Part shown: one piece after another, positions 51,265 to 60,343 of the stretch
Position numbering within the stretch: position 1 is the first letter of the stretch
How the letters are laid out: each line of letters starts with the position of its first letter
Origin: Terriglobia bacterium
Lineage (GTDB): Bacteria; Acidobacteriota; Terriglobia; Acidiferrales; UBA7541
Direction: 5' to 3'
NCBI GenBank assembly: GCA_020073485.1
Contig: JAIQFB010000005.1
Span: forward strand, 62,001 to 126,000
Length of the DNA: 64,000 bases
Program-made: the position numbers and the translations under genes
Notes under the pieces: model-generated
The model's input: only the letters and a program-made list of their open reading frames with translations
What the model was told of the DNA's origin: nothing
Databases searched by the model: none

Positions 51265-53199
51265 CTACTGCGCGGAAAGAATCGTGAGCGTATCGCCCAC
51301 CTGAAGCGGACGGCTGAACAAATAGCGGTTTCCGGATTGAATGGCCTCGACCGTGGTGCGGTAGGCCCGCGCGATGGACCAGAGCGTCTCGCCTTGCTTG
51401 ACGCGGTGCACGACCGGGCTCGAGGCCGGCCCCATGACCGTGACGTCCCGGGGGCCGTCACGCCGGGCCATGACCGTGCCGGGAGCGGCGCCCTGGGCCT
51501 TGGCTTGCGTTGCCGGAGGGGTCATTCCGCCCGGATAGATCCGCAGGGACATTCCGCGCACCACGCGGTCCGAGCGCAGGTGATTCCATTTGCGCAACTC
51601 GGCCGTGGTGACGTCAAATTCGTCGGCAATAGATGTGGCCGTGTCCGTCCGGCGCACCCGGTAGCGGATCACTTTCCCGGTGGCCGCCTCGCTGCGCGCC
51701 GCGGCCGGGATAATCAGCTTTTCTCCCTCTTCCAGGGGCGATCCCGTGGGCAGGCTGTTCGCGTCCGCAATTTCCGCCGGCAGGACGTGATACTGCTTGG
51801 CGATCGTCGAGAGCGTCTCGCCCTCCTCCACCTTGTGGCGGCGCCAGCTGACCCATTTTTCCGGAGGAATGTCGGCGATTTCGGCAAAGAAACGTTCCGC
51901 GGTGCCTTCGGGAATGCGCAGGACGAAATCAGGATCGGCCGGGGTCACCAGGCGCAAAAGTTCAGGGTTCAGGCTGCGCAAGGTGTCGAGATCGCTGTCG
52001 ATGGTTTCGGCCACCAGGCGCAGATCGATGGGCTGTCCCGGTTTCACCGTGTCGGCCTTGAGTGGCGGCTCCGGCTCAAACTCGATGCCGTACCGCGCCG
52101 GATCCTTCGAGATCAGCGTCAGAGCCAGGATGATGGGGACGTAATTCTGCGTTTCCTTTGGAAGGACGTTGCGGCGGTACAGTTCCCAGAAATCGGAGTA
52201 GCCGGTCCTCTCGATGGCGTGTTGCACGGTACCCGCGCCGGAGTTATACGCGGCCATGGCCAGGTACCAGTCGCCGAACTGGTCGTAGAGATCGCGAAGG
52301 TCCCGCGCGGCGGCGTGCGTCGCTTTTTCCGGGTCCTGGCGCTCATCGAGCCACCAGCTCTTTTGCAGGCCGTACTTATGGCCGGCGTAGGACATGAATT
52401 GCCACATCCCGCGGGCGCCCGCTTTCGAGACTGCCTGGGGCTGGAATGCGCTTTCCGCCTGGGCCAGATAAATCAAATCCTGCGGCATGCCCTCGTCCTG
52501 CAGGACGCGCTGCACCATCGCGCGATAACGCCCGGCGCGGCGCAGCCCGGTTTCCACGATGGCGCTGCCGCGCGGGGTCTTGAAATAATTCAGGTAGGCA
52601 AGAACCGGATCGTTCACCGTGAGCGGAAGATCGTGGCTGATGGCCCCCACTTCGCCCTCCGCGCGCCCGCGAAGGTTGGGATCGAAGGCTTCGGGCTGCG
52701 GAATGGGCTCTTCTGCGATTTCATCGATCGCAGCCGGCGTGGGTTTCTGCTCGCGGAATCCGTCGCCGTCGCGGAACGCATTGAGTTCGTCCTGGCTGAC
52801 GCTATCCACAATGTGCCGGTACAAATCGTTAAGGTGACGATCGCTTTCCAGGTCGAATCCGCTGGCCAGCAAAATGTCGAGCGCATCATCAAATTCTTCC
52901 CGGGCTTTTCCCAGATGGCCGGCCCGGAAATCCAGTTCCCCGGCGTCAAACGCGGCCTGGCTTTCGGCCGCAATCCACTCCGGTCCGTTGGGCTTCCTCA
53001 GGCTCAAGACCGCCATGGAGCGGTGACCCGCGTTCAGCGCCAGGTCGGGCAGAGGTTCCTGTTTTGCGCTGGGAGAGGCGATCTGGACCGGCTTGACTTG
53101 AACAGTGTGCCGGACTGAATCATCGCATCCCGCACACACGGTGAGAACGGCTACGGCTGACAATGCCCATACCGCCGATTTTTGTATTCTAGAATTCAT
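51265..53199 (-). CDS. MltD-like lytic transglycosylase lipoprotein with three LysM domains
   Basis: A 644-aa murein hydrolase. The signal ALSAVAVLTVCAGC gives a lipobox Cys, so it is probably membrane-anchored. The SLT catalytic domain (about 230-400) contains the catalytic Glu in LAQAESAFQPQAVSKAGARGMWQFM, then AMAAYNSGAGTVQHAI and the conserved NYVPIILAL. Three LysM domains close the protein (about 495-540, 555-600, 600-644; e.g. HRVKQGETLWSIARAYRTT) to hold peptidoglycan. Start ATG 53199 is set by the signal peptide; an open frame to 53334 is ignored. Confidence 0.92.
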   Translation of the reverse strand: MNSRIQKSAVWALSAVAVLTVCAGCDDSVRHTVQVKPVQIASPSAKQEPLPDLALNAGHRSMAVLSLRKPNGPEWIAAESQAAFDAGELDFRAGHLGKAREEFDDALDILLASGFDLESDRHLNDLYRHIVDSVSQDELNAFRDGDGFREQKPTPAAIDEIAEEPIPQPEAFDPNLRGRAEGEVGAISHDLPLTVNDPVLAYLNYFKTPRGSAIVETGLRRAGRYRAMVQRVLQDEGMPQDLIYLAQAESAFQPQAVSKAGARGMWQFMSYAGHKYGLQKSWWLDERQDPEKATHAAARDLRDLYDQFGDWYLAMAAYNSGAGTVQHAIERTGYSDFWELYRRNVLPKETQNYVPIILALTLISKDPARYGIEFEPEPPLKADTVKPGQPIDLRLVAETIDSDLDTLRSLNPELLRLVTPADPDFVLRIPEGTAERFFAEIADIPPEKWVSWRRHKVEEGETLSTIAKQYHVLPAEIADANSLPTGSPLEEGEKLIIPAAARSEAATGKVIRYRVRRTDTATSIADEFDVTTAELRKWNHLRSDRVVRGMSLRIYPGGMTPPATQAKAQGAAPGTVMARRDGPRDVTVMGPASSPVVHRVKQGETLWSIARAYRTTVEAIQSGNRYLFSRPLQVGDTLTILSAQ

Positions 53200-53390
53200 T
53201 TTGATTTCAGGCAAAGTATGAACTTGCGCCTCCGGGACTTCTATTTGCTGGGCTCCAGATCGAGCCACACACAGTAGACAGCAAGGCGCTTGCCAAATGA
53301 GACGCGGGGTCCCCCACACGGGAACCCGCACCATCTTATCTTAAATCAGGTGGCCCCGAGGGGGTCAATAGAGAATGTGAATGCCTGTTA

Positions 53391-53415
53391 ATTTTTCATT
53401 AACCCAATGAAAAAT
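53391..53415 (-). other. AT-rich hairpin after the PLP-enzyme gene
   Basis: ATTTTTCATT and AATGAAAAAT form a perfect ten-bp stem with a five-base loop, seven bases past the stop on the minus strand. It is too AT-rich for a classical terminator but may stabilise the 3' end of the mRNA. Confidence 0.45.
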
Positions 53416-53421
53416 AATACT

Positions 53422-54606
53422 TTAGGAGAGTGCCTGCTGGACGTCTGCGATCAGATCCACGGCGTCTTCAAGGCCCACCGAAACGCGAACCATGCCAGGG
53501 GAAATTCCGGCGGCCGCCAGTTCCGTTGTACCCATTCGGTGGTGTGATGTGTAGATTGGGAGCACTATGAGTGATTCAACGCCACCCAGGCTTGCCGCTA
53601 AAAGAAAGATTTTTGCCCGGTCACAAAACCGCCGCGCTGCGGGCAACCCGCCCTTGAGGTCAAACGCCAGCATTCCGCCGAAGCCTCCGGCCATTTGCCG
53701 CCGCGCAAGCCGGCGATCAGGGTGAGATTTGAGTCCCGGATAGTGCACGCGCGCGATTTTCGGATGGCGCTCGAGAAACCGCGCCAGTTCCAAGGCTGTC
53801 GCGCACTGGCGATGCACACGAAGTTCCAGCGTCTTCAAGCCGCGAATCAGCAAATACCCGGCGTCCGGATCCATCGACCCGCCTAGGCGGATCATCATCT
53901 CGCGCACTTTCGAGATCCGGGCACGGCTGCCGGCCGCCACGCCGGCCACGATGTCGGAATGGCCCGCCAGGTACTTGGTGGCGCTGTGCAGCACCAGGTC
54001 GAATCCCAGGTCCAGCGGCTTCTGCAGCACCGGGGACCCAAACGTGCTGTCGACCATCGAGACCAGTTTGTGCTTCCTCGCCAGCGCGGCGGCTTTTTTC
54101 AAATCGACCAGCTGCAGCGTGGGATTGGCGGGCGACTCCACATAGAGAACGCGGGTTTTCGCATTTACCAGCCGGTCCACGCCCTCCAGGCTTGTCTCCA
54201 CGAAATGCGTGCGAATCCCCAGGCGCGGCAGCGTATCCCGGAAGAAATTGAACGACCCGCCATAGATCTGCCGCGTGGCGATCACCTCATCGCCGGATTG
54301 CAAAGCCGCCAGCAGGGCGCTGGCGATCGCCGCCGTCCCCGAAGCGGTCACCAGCGCCGCCTCCGCGTTTTCGAGGTCGGCAATCTTGGCCTCGGCCACG
54401 GACAAGGTGGGATTCCCGTAGCGCGTGTAGAGGTAGGCCTTGGATTTGCCTTCGGCAAACCGTTTTAATTCGGCGGTATCGGCAAAATTGAAATTCGAGG
54501 TTCGGATAATCGGCGTGGTGACCGGAACATTCAAACCGTGCCGGGGTTCACCACTGTGAATCGCGCGGGTAGCGTCGGACCATCGGGGAACTAATTTCTT
54601 GGGCAT
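53422..54606 (-). CDS. Cys/Met-metabolism PLP-dependent enzyme (cystathionine gamma-synthase/lyase or methionine gamma-lyase type)
   Basis: A 394-aa fold-type I enzyme. The PLP lysine lies in DLVLHSATKYLAGHSDIVAG near 208; YTRYGNPTLSVAEAKIADLE, ALVTASGTAAI, the phosphate-binding ATRQIYGGS and the late SLGGVESLIVLPIYTSH are family-specific. Which sulfur amino acid step it performs (synthase, beta- or gamma-lyase) cannot be told from these motifs. No methionine or cysteine genes are adjacent. It is separated by about 110 bp from the upstream EF-G gene on the same strand. Confidence 0.92.
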   Translation of the reverse strand: MPKKLVPRWSDATRAIHSGEPRHGLNVPVTTPIIRTSNFNFADTAELKRFAEGKSKAYLYTRYGNPTLSVAEAKIADLENAEAALVTASGTAAIASALLAALQSGDEVIATRQIYGGSFNFFRDTLPRLGIRTHFVETSLEGVDRLVNAKTRVLYVESPANPTLQLVDLKKAAALARKHKLVSMVDSTFGSPVLQKPLDLGFDLVLHSATKYLAGHSDIVAGVAAGSRARISKVREMMIRLGGSMDPDAGYLLIRGLKTLELRVHRQCATALELARFLERHPKIARVHYPGLKSHPDRRLARRQMAGGFGGMLAFDLKGGLPAARRFCDRAKIFLLAASLGGVESLIVLPIYTSHHRMGTTELAAAGISPGMVRVSVGLEDAVDLIADVQQALS

Positions 54607-54719
54607 AGTGAGGCAATTGTTTCACGTGGAACCCGCGGGACAACCTCCAATTTGGCCCGGAATGACGCCATTCCAGACCCTCCTCGCCTCCCTGCCTCTT
54701 TGCTTCCTGCCTCCAGTCT

Positions 54720-56897
54720 CTAGCCCTCCGCTTCCTCCACGACAGTCCCCCGGGCCGCCTTCGCCGCCGCGATCACCTTTTCGGCAATCTCTCCGGGCAC
54801 GTAATCGTAGTGCGAAAACTCCATCGAATAACTGGCCCGACCCTGCGTCAGCGACGTCAGCGTGGTCGCGTAGTTCAGCATCTCGGCGAACGGAACCTGC
54901 GCCTTGATCACCACGCTGGGACCGCGCGCCTCGCTGCCGCTGATGCGCCCGCGGCGCGAGCTCAGGTCGCCCATGATGTCGCCCGAAAACTGCTCGGGCG
55001 CATAGACCTCGACGTGCATCACCGGCTCGAGCAGCGCCGGCTTGGCCTGCTTCATGGCTTCCTTGAAGGCCAGCGACCCGGCGATCTTGAAGGCCATGTC
55101 GGAGCTGTCCACGTCGTGATACTTGCCGTCGTAAAGCGTGGCGCGGAAGTCCACCACCGGAAATCCAGCGAGGTAACCGCGTTCGGCCGAGGCGCGAATC
55201 CCCTTTTCGACCGAGGGAATCCAGTTCTTGGGAATCGCTCCGCCGAAAATGTCGTCCACAAATTCGACGCCCGCGCCGCGCGAGGCGGGCTCCATGCGGA
55301 TCCGGCACACGCCGAATTGGCCATGGCCGCCGGTCTGCTTCTTATGCTTGCCCTCGGCGTCGGCCTTGCCGCGAATCGTCTCGCGATAGGGCACCTTGGG
55401 CGGGTGCAGCGTCAGGTCCACGTGATATCGTTTGTGAAGCTTGGCGACCACGATCTCGATATGCTGCTGCCCGGAGCCGGACAGCAAGAATTCCTTGGTC
55501 TGCGGATCGCGCGAAAAATGCAGCGACGGGTCTTCTTCCAGTATTTTGTGAATGGCGGGGCCGATGCGGTCCTCGTCGGCGCGCGTCTTGGGCTCGACCG
55601 CAAAGGTGATGGAGGGCTCGGGCAGGTGCGGCAGCGGGTAATGAATCGGCGCGGCTTTGTCGCCCAGGGTGTCGCCGGTCAGCGTGTCCTTTAATTTCGC
55701 GATCGCGCCCAGGTCCCCGGCATGCAACTCCGGGACGCCCGTCGCCGTTTTCCCTTGCATCACCTGGATATGCTGCAGGCGTTCGGCGGTTCCGCGCGTG
55801 AAGTTCTGCAGTGTCGCGTCATTCTTGAGCACGCCGGACATCACCTTGAAATAACTGATGCGCCCGGAAAAAGGGTCGGCCAGGGTCTTGTAGACGAAAA
55901 TGGACACCGGCTCGGAATCGCTGATTTTCCGCTGCACCTCGTTGCCCTTGCTGGAGGTTTCGCTATGGCCAATGGCCAGGCCGCGCTTGGCCGGATGGGG
56001 AAACACTTCCGCCAGCAGATCCAGCAGCGTTGCGGTACCGATATTATGCAGCGCTGAAGTAAGCACCACCGGATAAATGCGCTTGGCAAAAAAGGCGTCG
56101 CGCAGGCCTTTCATCAGGTCTTCCATGGGCAGCGTGCCCTTCTCGAAAAATTCCTCCATCAGCGCGTCATCGCCCTCGGCCACCATTTCCACAAGCGCCT
56201 CGTGCGCGATTTTCGCGGCCTCGGCCAGGTCGGTGGGAATCTCTTCGATCTTGCGCGTGCCGTCGCCGTCCGGGGTATAGATGTGCGCCTTCATGGTGAT
56301 CAGATCGACCACGCCCCGAAACGATTTCTCCGCGCCGATCGGCAATTGCAGCGGCACAACGTTGCGGCCGAACACGTGTACGATCGATTCCATGGCGTGA
56401 TCGAAATTCGCCAGCTCGCGGTCCATCCAGTTGATGGCGAAAGCCCTTGGCAAATCGTACTCGGTGGCATAGTCCCAGACTTTTTCCGTGCCCACCTGCA
56501 CGCCCGCCAGCGCATCCACCAGGATCAGCGCCGCGTCCGCGGCCACCAGCGACGCGCGCGTATCGTTCAGAAACGTGCTGTGGCCCGGCGTGTCCAGAAA
56601 ATTGATTTTTATTTTTTCGGGAGCCTTTTCGGCAACTTTTTCCGCGGTCCAATCGTGAGAAGATCCCGCATGCACCGAGGGCGCCCATTCGGCGTAGGCC
56701 TGCCCCGTGTGAATGGTGATCTTCCGGGCGATTTCCTCTTCGTCCCAGTCGGTGACCGTGCTGCCCTCGGCGACCTTTCCCAGCCGGGTGGTCATCCCCG
56801 CGGTAAACAGCAACGACGACACCAGCTGGGTTTTCCCCGTGTCGCCGTGGCCGGCAATGCCGACGTTGCGTATGGATTGCGTTGCATAGGCTTTCAT
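54720..56897 (-). CDS. Divergent elongation factor G paralogue (EF-G2-like)
   Basis: A 725-aa translational GTPase with EF-G domains I-V. G1 is GHGDTGKT (residues 16-23, usually AHIDAGKT), G3 DTPGH near 102, but the G4 motif reads N156-W-M-D159 instead of NKxD. About 25 extra residues lie between switch I and G3 (SVHAGSSHDWTAEKVAEKAP region). Domain IV keeps TGGHGQFGVCRIRMEP. This is the class of EF-G-like proteins that often lack full translocase activity. It has ATG 56897. The repeat at 57075 lies upstream. No ribosomal genes are adjacent, which also argues against the main fusA. Confidence 0.9.
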   Translation of the reverse strand: MKAYATQSIRNVGIAGHGDTGKTQLVSSLLFTAGMTTRLGKVAEGSTVTDWDEEEIARKITIHTGQAYAEWAPSVHAGSSHDWTAEKVAEKAPEKIKINFLDTPGHSTFLNDTRASLVAADAALILVDALAGVQVGTEKVWDYATEYDLPRAFAINWMDRELANFDHAMESIVHVFGRNVVPLQLPIGAEKSFRGVVDLITMKAHIYTPDGDGTRKIEEIPTDLAEAAKIAHEALVEMVAEGDDALMEEFFEKGTLPMEDLMKGLRDAFFAKRIYPVVLTSALHNIGTATLLDLLAEVFPHPAKRGLAIGHSETSSKGNEVQRKISDSEPVSIFVYKTLADPFSGRISYFKVMSGVLKNDATLQNFTRGTAERLQHIQVMQGKTATGVPELHAGDLGAIAKLKDTLTGDTLGDKAAPIHYPLPHLPEPSITFAVEPKTRADEDRIGPAIHKILEEDPSLHFSRDPQTKEFLLSGSGQQHIEIVVAKLHKRYHVDLTLHPPKVPYRETIRGKADAEGKHKKQTGGHGQFGVCRIRMEPASRGAGVEFVDDIFGGAIPKNWIPSVEKGIRASAERGYLAGFPVVDFRATLYDGKYHDVDSSDMAFKIAGSLAFKEAMKQAKPALLEPVMHVEVYAPEQFSGDIMGDLSSRRGRISGSEARGPSVVIKAQVPFAEMLNYATTLTSLTQGRASYSMEFSHYDYVPGEIAEKVIAAAKAARGTVVEEAEG

Positions 56898-57390
56898 CTG
56901 CTACCCCCTGTTCGCCGCTGGCGGGGCGAGGTCGCCCGCCGCGGCGGGCGGCCGCACCGGGGAAAAGGTAGCGGCGTAGTTGCTTCTTCTCGCGGACCCG
57001 GCGTTTCCCCTTCACCTCCGTGAAGGTAAAACGTCGCACTCTAAAAAATTGAAGCCCGATCTTCGCTTACCGCGGGCCCCACGCTTCCCTTGAAGCGTTC
57101 ATCGTAAAAGTAGAGCCCACACCCTGTCGGAAGGATGGAGGATCGCGTTTCCAGGAGCCTGACCGCGCCCCCATTGCGCGGATGCTAGCACGGAGCCGCC
57201 CGGCGGGCAATCGGTCTTGGTTCGCCGATGCGGCAGGCGGGTACAAATTGCGGGACCCCGATCTTTCCCCTGTCCCCAGGGCCAGCTATATCTTTGGACA
57301 GTCCCGTCCTTTGAAACAGGATGCAGGGACCGCGCGGATAGGTACCCTACAATCCCTGCCCGAAAAATTTCATCTTGGAGGAACCTCGCC
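56898..57390. other. 493-bp divergent region between EF-G2 and DUF4282 genes
   Basis: Holds the palindrome CCCGCCGCGGCGGG near 56937, a copy of the 61-bp repeat unit at 57075-57121 and otherwise unrecognised sequence. It must carry both promoters, but none stands out. Confidence 0.5.
57075..57121. repeat. Solitary copy of the 61-bp repeat unit
   Basis: On the minus strand GTGGGCTCTACTTTTACG, ATGAACGCTTC and AAGCGTGGGGCCC follow the same order as the tandem units at 50443-50629, 6.5 kb away. Confidence 0.75.
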
Positions 57391-57714
57391 ATGGCTACCG
57401 CACCTTCGTACGTCGAGCAACAAGCCATCCCCCGGGAAAAAACGTTGGTCGAAAATTTGATGGATTTTTCCTTCGAGCGGCTGGTAACGCCCCGGATGTT
57501 GAAACTGCTTTATAGCGTACACCTCTTAATTGGCCTGATCGCCGCGGTCTGGTTCGTGTTCAGCGGTTTCCAGACGTCCACGTCGAACGGGCTGCTGGCG
57601 TTGATACTCGGGCTTGCCGCGATGATGTTGTGGATCGTCTATTGCCGGATCGTCGTGGAATTGCTGGCCGCGGTGTTTCGCGCGGCGGCGGTGATCACGA
57701 ATTCGCAGGGGTGA
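57391..57714 (+). CDS. DUF4282-family membrane protein
   Basis: A 107-aa protein with the DUF4282 pattern: FSFERLVTPRMLKLLYSVHLLIGLIAAVWFVFSGF (helix 1) then NGLLALILGLAAMMLWIVYCRIVVELLAAVFRAA (helices 2-3). The Arg-Ile-Val-Val-Glu-Leu segment in the last helix is characteristic. Function unknown; found widely in bacteria as a small inner-membrane protein. ATG 57391 has TTGGAGGAA upstream. It precedes the second coiled-coil protein after a 573-bp gap. Confidence 0.86.
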   Translation: MATAPSYVEQQAIPREKTLVENLMDFSFERLVTPRMLKLLYSVHLLIGLIAAVWFVFSGFQTSTSNGLLALILGLAAMMLWIVYCRIVVELLAAVFRAAAVITNSQG

Positions 57715-58287
57715 TGCACTCCGTCGGCTGGCGGCGGCTCGAAAATCGTGATTCTTGATTTGCAATTCGTGAATCGTGGTTTGTGCGGGCCGCCGGTGGC
57801 GCCGGTGATGGCGGAAACTCTCATCGTCACAGCGTTGATTAGCCTTCTACACGATTGATTGTCCGATTTCGTCATCTCCGCCCCACAAGCTAACGCCTTT
57901 CCCGCGCAAATCTACAAATTCCGACAACTCCTTTCCCATCTCCATTGGCATGTTCCGCCAGAAAATCGTGTCAAACTCGCCTCACCAGAAAAAACAGACA
58001 CGGACCGGGCAAGAATTTCGGGACTAGTACTCGCGCAAATTTCTTCCCGCGGGCGCGGGCCGAATGCCTAACTTGCTGCAGTGTGTGCGTTTACCGAGGC
58101 GCAGCCGTTTGGGTCATGAATGGAACGCTTCGTGCTCTCTGCAGAGCGAAGGCAGAAAAAAGAATTCTCCCGGGCATGGGGGGACGAGCGGGCTACTGAT
58201 ACTTCGTGCATTTCCTATTCCCGCCCGCTTGCCATCTTAACTTCGCGGCGATTTGAAACCGCGGCGAAGAAATCTGGAGTGGACGAC
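57715..58287. other. 573-bp gene-free region
   Basis: Begins with a degenerate GATTCGTGATT tract at 57737-57783 and continues with sequence lacking a credible frame; the frame open from 58120 in phase with the next gene has a low-quality composition. No structured RNA is recognised. Confidence 0.5.
57737..57783. repeat. Degenerate GATTCGTGATT tract (copy 3)
   Basis: Words AATCGTGATTCTTGATTTGC, AATTCGTGAATCGTGGTTTG follow directly after the DUF4282 gene. Same sequence style as at 44983 and 48383. Confidence 0.6.
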
Positions 58288-59265
58288 ATGGAAGACCATC
58301 TGAACGAGGAAAAGCAGAATTTGAAATGGGAGGATCGCGCGCCCAGCGCCGCGACCCGGTGGCTGGTGATCGTGAGCGTGACGTTATTTGCCATAACGAT
58401 TTTTGCCGTGGGCTATGCCTACGAGCGAGCGACGGCCGCCAGCGCGCTGAGCGACCAGAACCAGATGATGCGCACCGCGGAGACGCAGATGCGCGGGCAG
58501 ATCGACCTGCTCACCGCGAAGATCAATGAGATGACTGCACCGCAGCCGGGCGCGGCTCCCGACGCAAAGCCGGCCGTTGCTGCGGGCGCAACCGGCGCGA
58601 CTGCCACCGGGAAATCAGCCGCAAAACACACGGCCTCGGCGGGCTCCTCCACGCAAGATCGCCGCATCCGGCAGATGCAATCGCAGCTCGCCGCTCAGCA
58701 GAAGCAATTGAAACAGACCGAGGACGAAATTGCCGGCACGCGATCCAATCTGGAGGGAAAACTGGGATCGACGCGTGACGAGCTGAACGGCTCGATCGCC
58801 CGCACCCACGACGAACTGGTGGCGCTCGAAAAGCGCGGCGAACGGAATTACTTCGAATTCGACCTTTCCAAATCAAAGGGTTTTCAGCATGAGGGGCCGA
58901 TCCAGATTTCACTGCGCAAGGCCGACTCCAAACATCAGAGTTACGACCTGATGATGCTGGTGGACGACCACCATCTCTCCAAAAAGAAGGTGGATCTCTA
59001 CGAGCCCATCTGGCTGCACCAGGCCGACCAGCCGCAACCCGTGCAGATCGTCGTGAATCAGATCGACAAGAACCACGTCCACGGCTATATCAGCGCGCCC
59101 AAATACAGGGAGTCGGAACTTGCCTCCAATGCGGCGCAGCCGTCCACCGAACTGAATGCGAGACCATGTTCAACGCCATCCACGGATTCTTCCTCGTACT
59201 CCGCCTCCCACACCTCCTCAGTTCCCGCGACCGCGTCCCAGGCGCAGCCTCGGCCCGTCGACTGA
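58288..59265 (+). CDS. Membrane-anchored coiled-coil protein, paralogue of the gene at 17142
   Basis: Encodes 325 aa: charged head, one transmembrane helix (WLVIVSVTLFAITIFAVGYAY, about 25-45), Ala/Thr-rich linker, coiled coil (about 130-190: RRIRQMQSQLAAQQKQLKQT, LEGKLGSTRDELNG) and a globular C-terminal domain with GERNYFEFDL, MMLVDDHHLSKKK, YEPIWLHQ and IVVNQIDKNHVHGYISAPK, matching the 17142 protein block by block. The Ser/Thr-rich last 45 residues have no counterpart. ATG 58288 is chosen; a frame open from 58120 lacks support. The two are lineage-specific; function unknown. Confidence 0.78.
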   Translation: MEDHLNEEKQNLKWEDRAPSAATRWLVIVSVTLFAITIFAVGYAYERATAASALSDQNQMMRTAETQMRGQIDLLTAKINEMTAPQPGAAPDAKPAVAAGATGATATGKSAAKHTASAGSSTQDRRIRQMQSQLAAQQKQLKQTEDEIAGTRSNLEGKLGSTRDELNGSIARTHDELVALEKRGERNYFEFDLSKSKGFQHEGPIQISLRKADSKHQSYDLMMLVDDHHLSKKKVDLYEPIWLHQADQPQPVQIVVNQIDKNHVHGYISAPKYRESELASNAAQPSTELNARPCSTPSTDSSSYSASHTSSVPATASQAQPRPVD

Positions 59266-59288
59266 CGGCTCGCGAATCCTCATTCACC

Positions 59289-59320
59289 GTGCGGAGCGGA
59301 CTCACACCGAGTCTGCTCCG
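59289..59320. other. Strong hairpin after the coiled-coil gene
   Basis: GCGGAGC and GCTCCGC enclose ACTC/GAGT with a short loop. It lies about 25 bp past the stop codon. No T-run follows, so a terminator role is uncertain. A degenerate GATTCGTGATT word set follows at 59340-59368. Confidence 0.5.
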
Positions 59321-59506
59321 CGAACCTCTGTCTGGGGAGCATGATTTGTGGATCGTGAATTGTGATTCGGGAAGAGCCGGTTGTGTCCGGCTTGGCCCGT
59401 TCACGCCGGAAATGCTTCTTAAAGGGTGAGATTGATTAGAAGGATAGCTCTCCGCGGGAACGGCAACGCATCCGTATGCGACTTTCTGTGAGACAGAAAA
59501 AACCGG

Positions 59507-59986
59507 CTACACGTCTTCGTGGATGGTTTTCAGGCGGACGACTTCAAATTCCTTGATTCCCGCGGGGGTTTGCACTTTCACTTCATCGCCGACGTTTCGC
59601 CCCAGCAGGGCTTTGCCGATCGGCGACGTGGTCGAGATCAATCCTTGCGCGGCGTCGGCTTCTTCCGAGGTCACCAGCTTGTATTCGACCTCGACGGATT
59701 TCTTGATGTCCAACAGCCAGACGCGCGAACCGTATCCGGCACGGTCGCTGGGAATATTGCTCAGGTTCAGCATGCCGATGTCGCCGAGGCGCTTCTTCAG
59801 CTGCCCGAGGCGCGCGGACACATAGCCCTGGCGCTCCTTGGCGTACTTGTACTCCGCGTTTTCCGAAAGGTCGCCGTGCGCGCGGGCCTTCATCAACTCC
59901 TTCGGCAGCTCGACGTTCATCTCATGTTCGAGCGTCGTAATCTCGTCCTGTAATTTTTTCTTAACGTTTGTCAGTGCGTCGGTCAT
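59507..59986 (-). CDS. greA: Transcription elongation factor GreA
   Basis: A 159-aa factor that rescues backtracked RNA polymerase by stimulating transcript cleavage. The N-terminal coiled coil contains EHEMNVELPKELMKARAHGDLSENAEYKYAKERQG, with the acidic tip residues Asp and Glu (DLSENAEY) that coordinate Mg. The C-terminal FKBP-like domain has SPIGKALLGRNVGDEVKVQTPAG. ATG 59986 begins the conserved protein; the open frame extends far upstream to 60196 without similarity. Its product pairs functionally with RNA polymerase; neighbours are unrelated. Confidence 0.95.
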   Translation of the reverse strand: MTDALTNVKKKLQDEITTLEHEMNVELPKELMKARAHGDLSENAEYKYAKERQGYVSARLGQLKKRLGDIGMLNLSNIPSDRAGYGSRVWLLDIKKSVEVEYKLVTSEEADAAQGLISTTSPIGKALLGRNVGDEVKVQTPAGIKEFEVVRLKTIHEDV

Positions 59987-60343
59987 ATCGGGTTTTCGGC
60001 CATCGCGCCAGAACCAAATCTTCCCGGATGGCGAGGTCCAATGTACACGGAAGTATGCGCGGGGATCAAGCGGGGCCATGGCGGGTCGCGGCATTTGTCC
60101 GCGGATTCCCTGGGGGATTGGGGCCAGGGTCACCGCGTGATGTTGTTTCAAACTGGCACTCTGCGAAAGGCGCATGAAAGTGTGCCAAAGGCGCATTCCA
60201 TTTGCGCCGGCAACGATTTATGTTGGCCACGGAATGCGCTTGTGTGCTAGCGTTGTGTTGATACTCGTTCGGAGAACTCGCTCCTAGCTGAATCCGAACC
60301 CCTCCCCCGGGCCCTGTGTTGCAAGGGAACCTCTCTCCCTTTA
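59987..60343. other. 357-bp divergent region upstream of greA and the GGDEF gene
   Basis: Contains a 9-bp perfect inverted repeat, GCGCATTCC at 60191-60199 and GGAATGCGC at 60231-60239, with AAAGGCGCAT present twice beside it. These may be operator half-sites for the GGDEF gene. No gene or clear promoter otherwise. Confidence 0.5.

Noticed and set aside
51166-53118. 650-codon open frame on the plus strand
   Set aside because: Antisense to the lytic transglycosylase with LysM and SLT motifs; no motif of its own.
57311-57353. Promoter TTGAAA...TACAAT before the DUF4282 gene
   Set aside because: The spacing is 31 bp, too long for a sigma-70 promoter.
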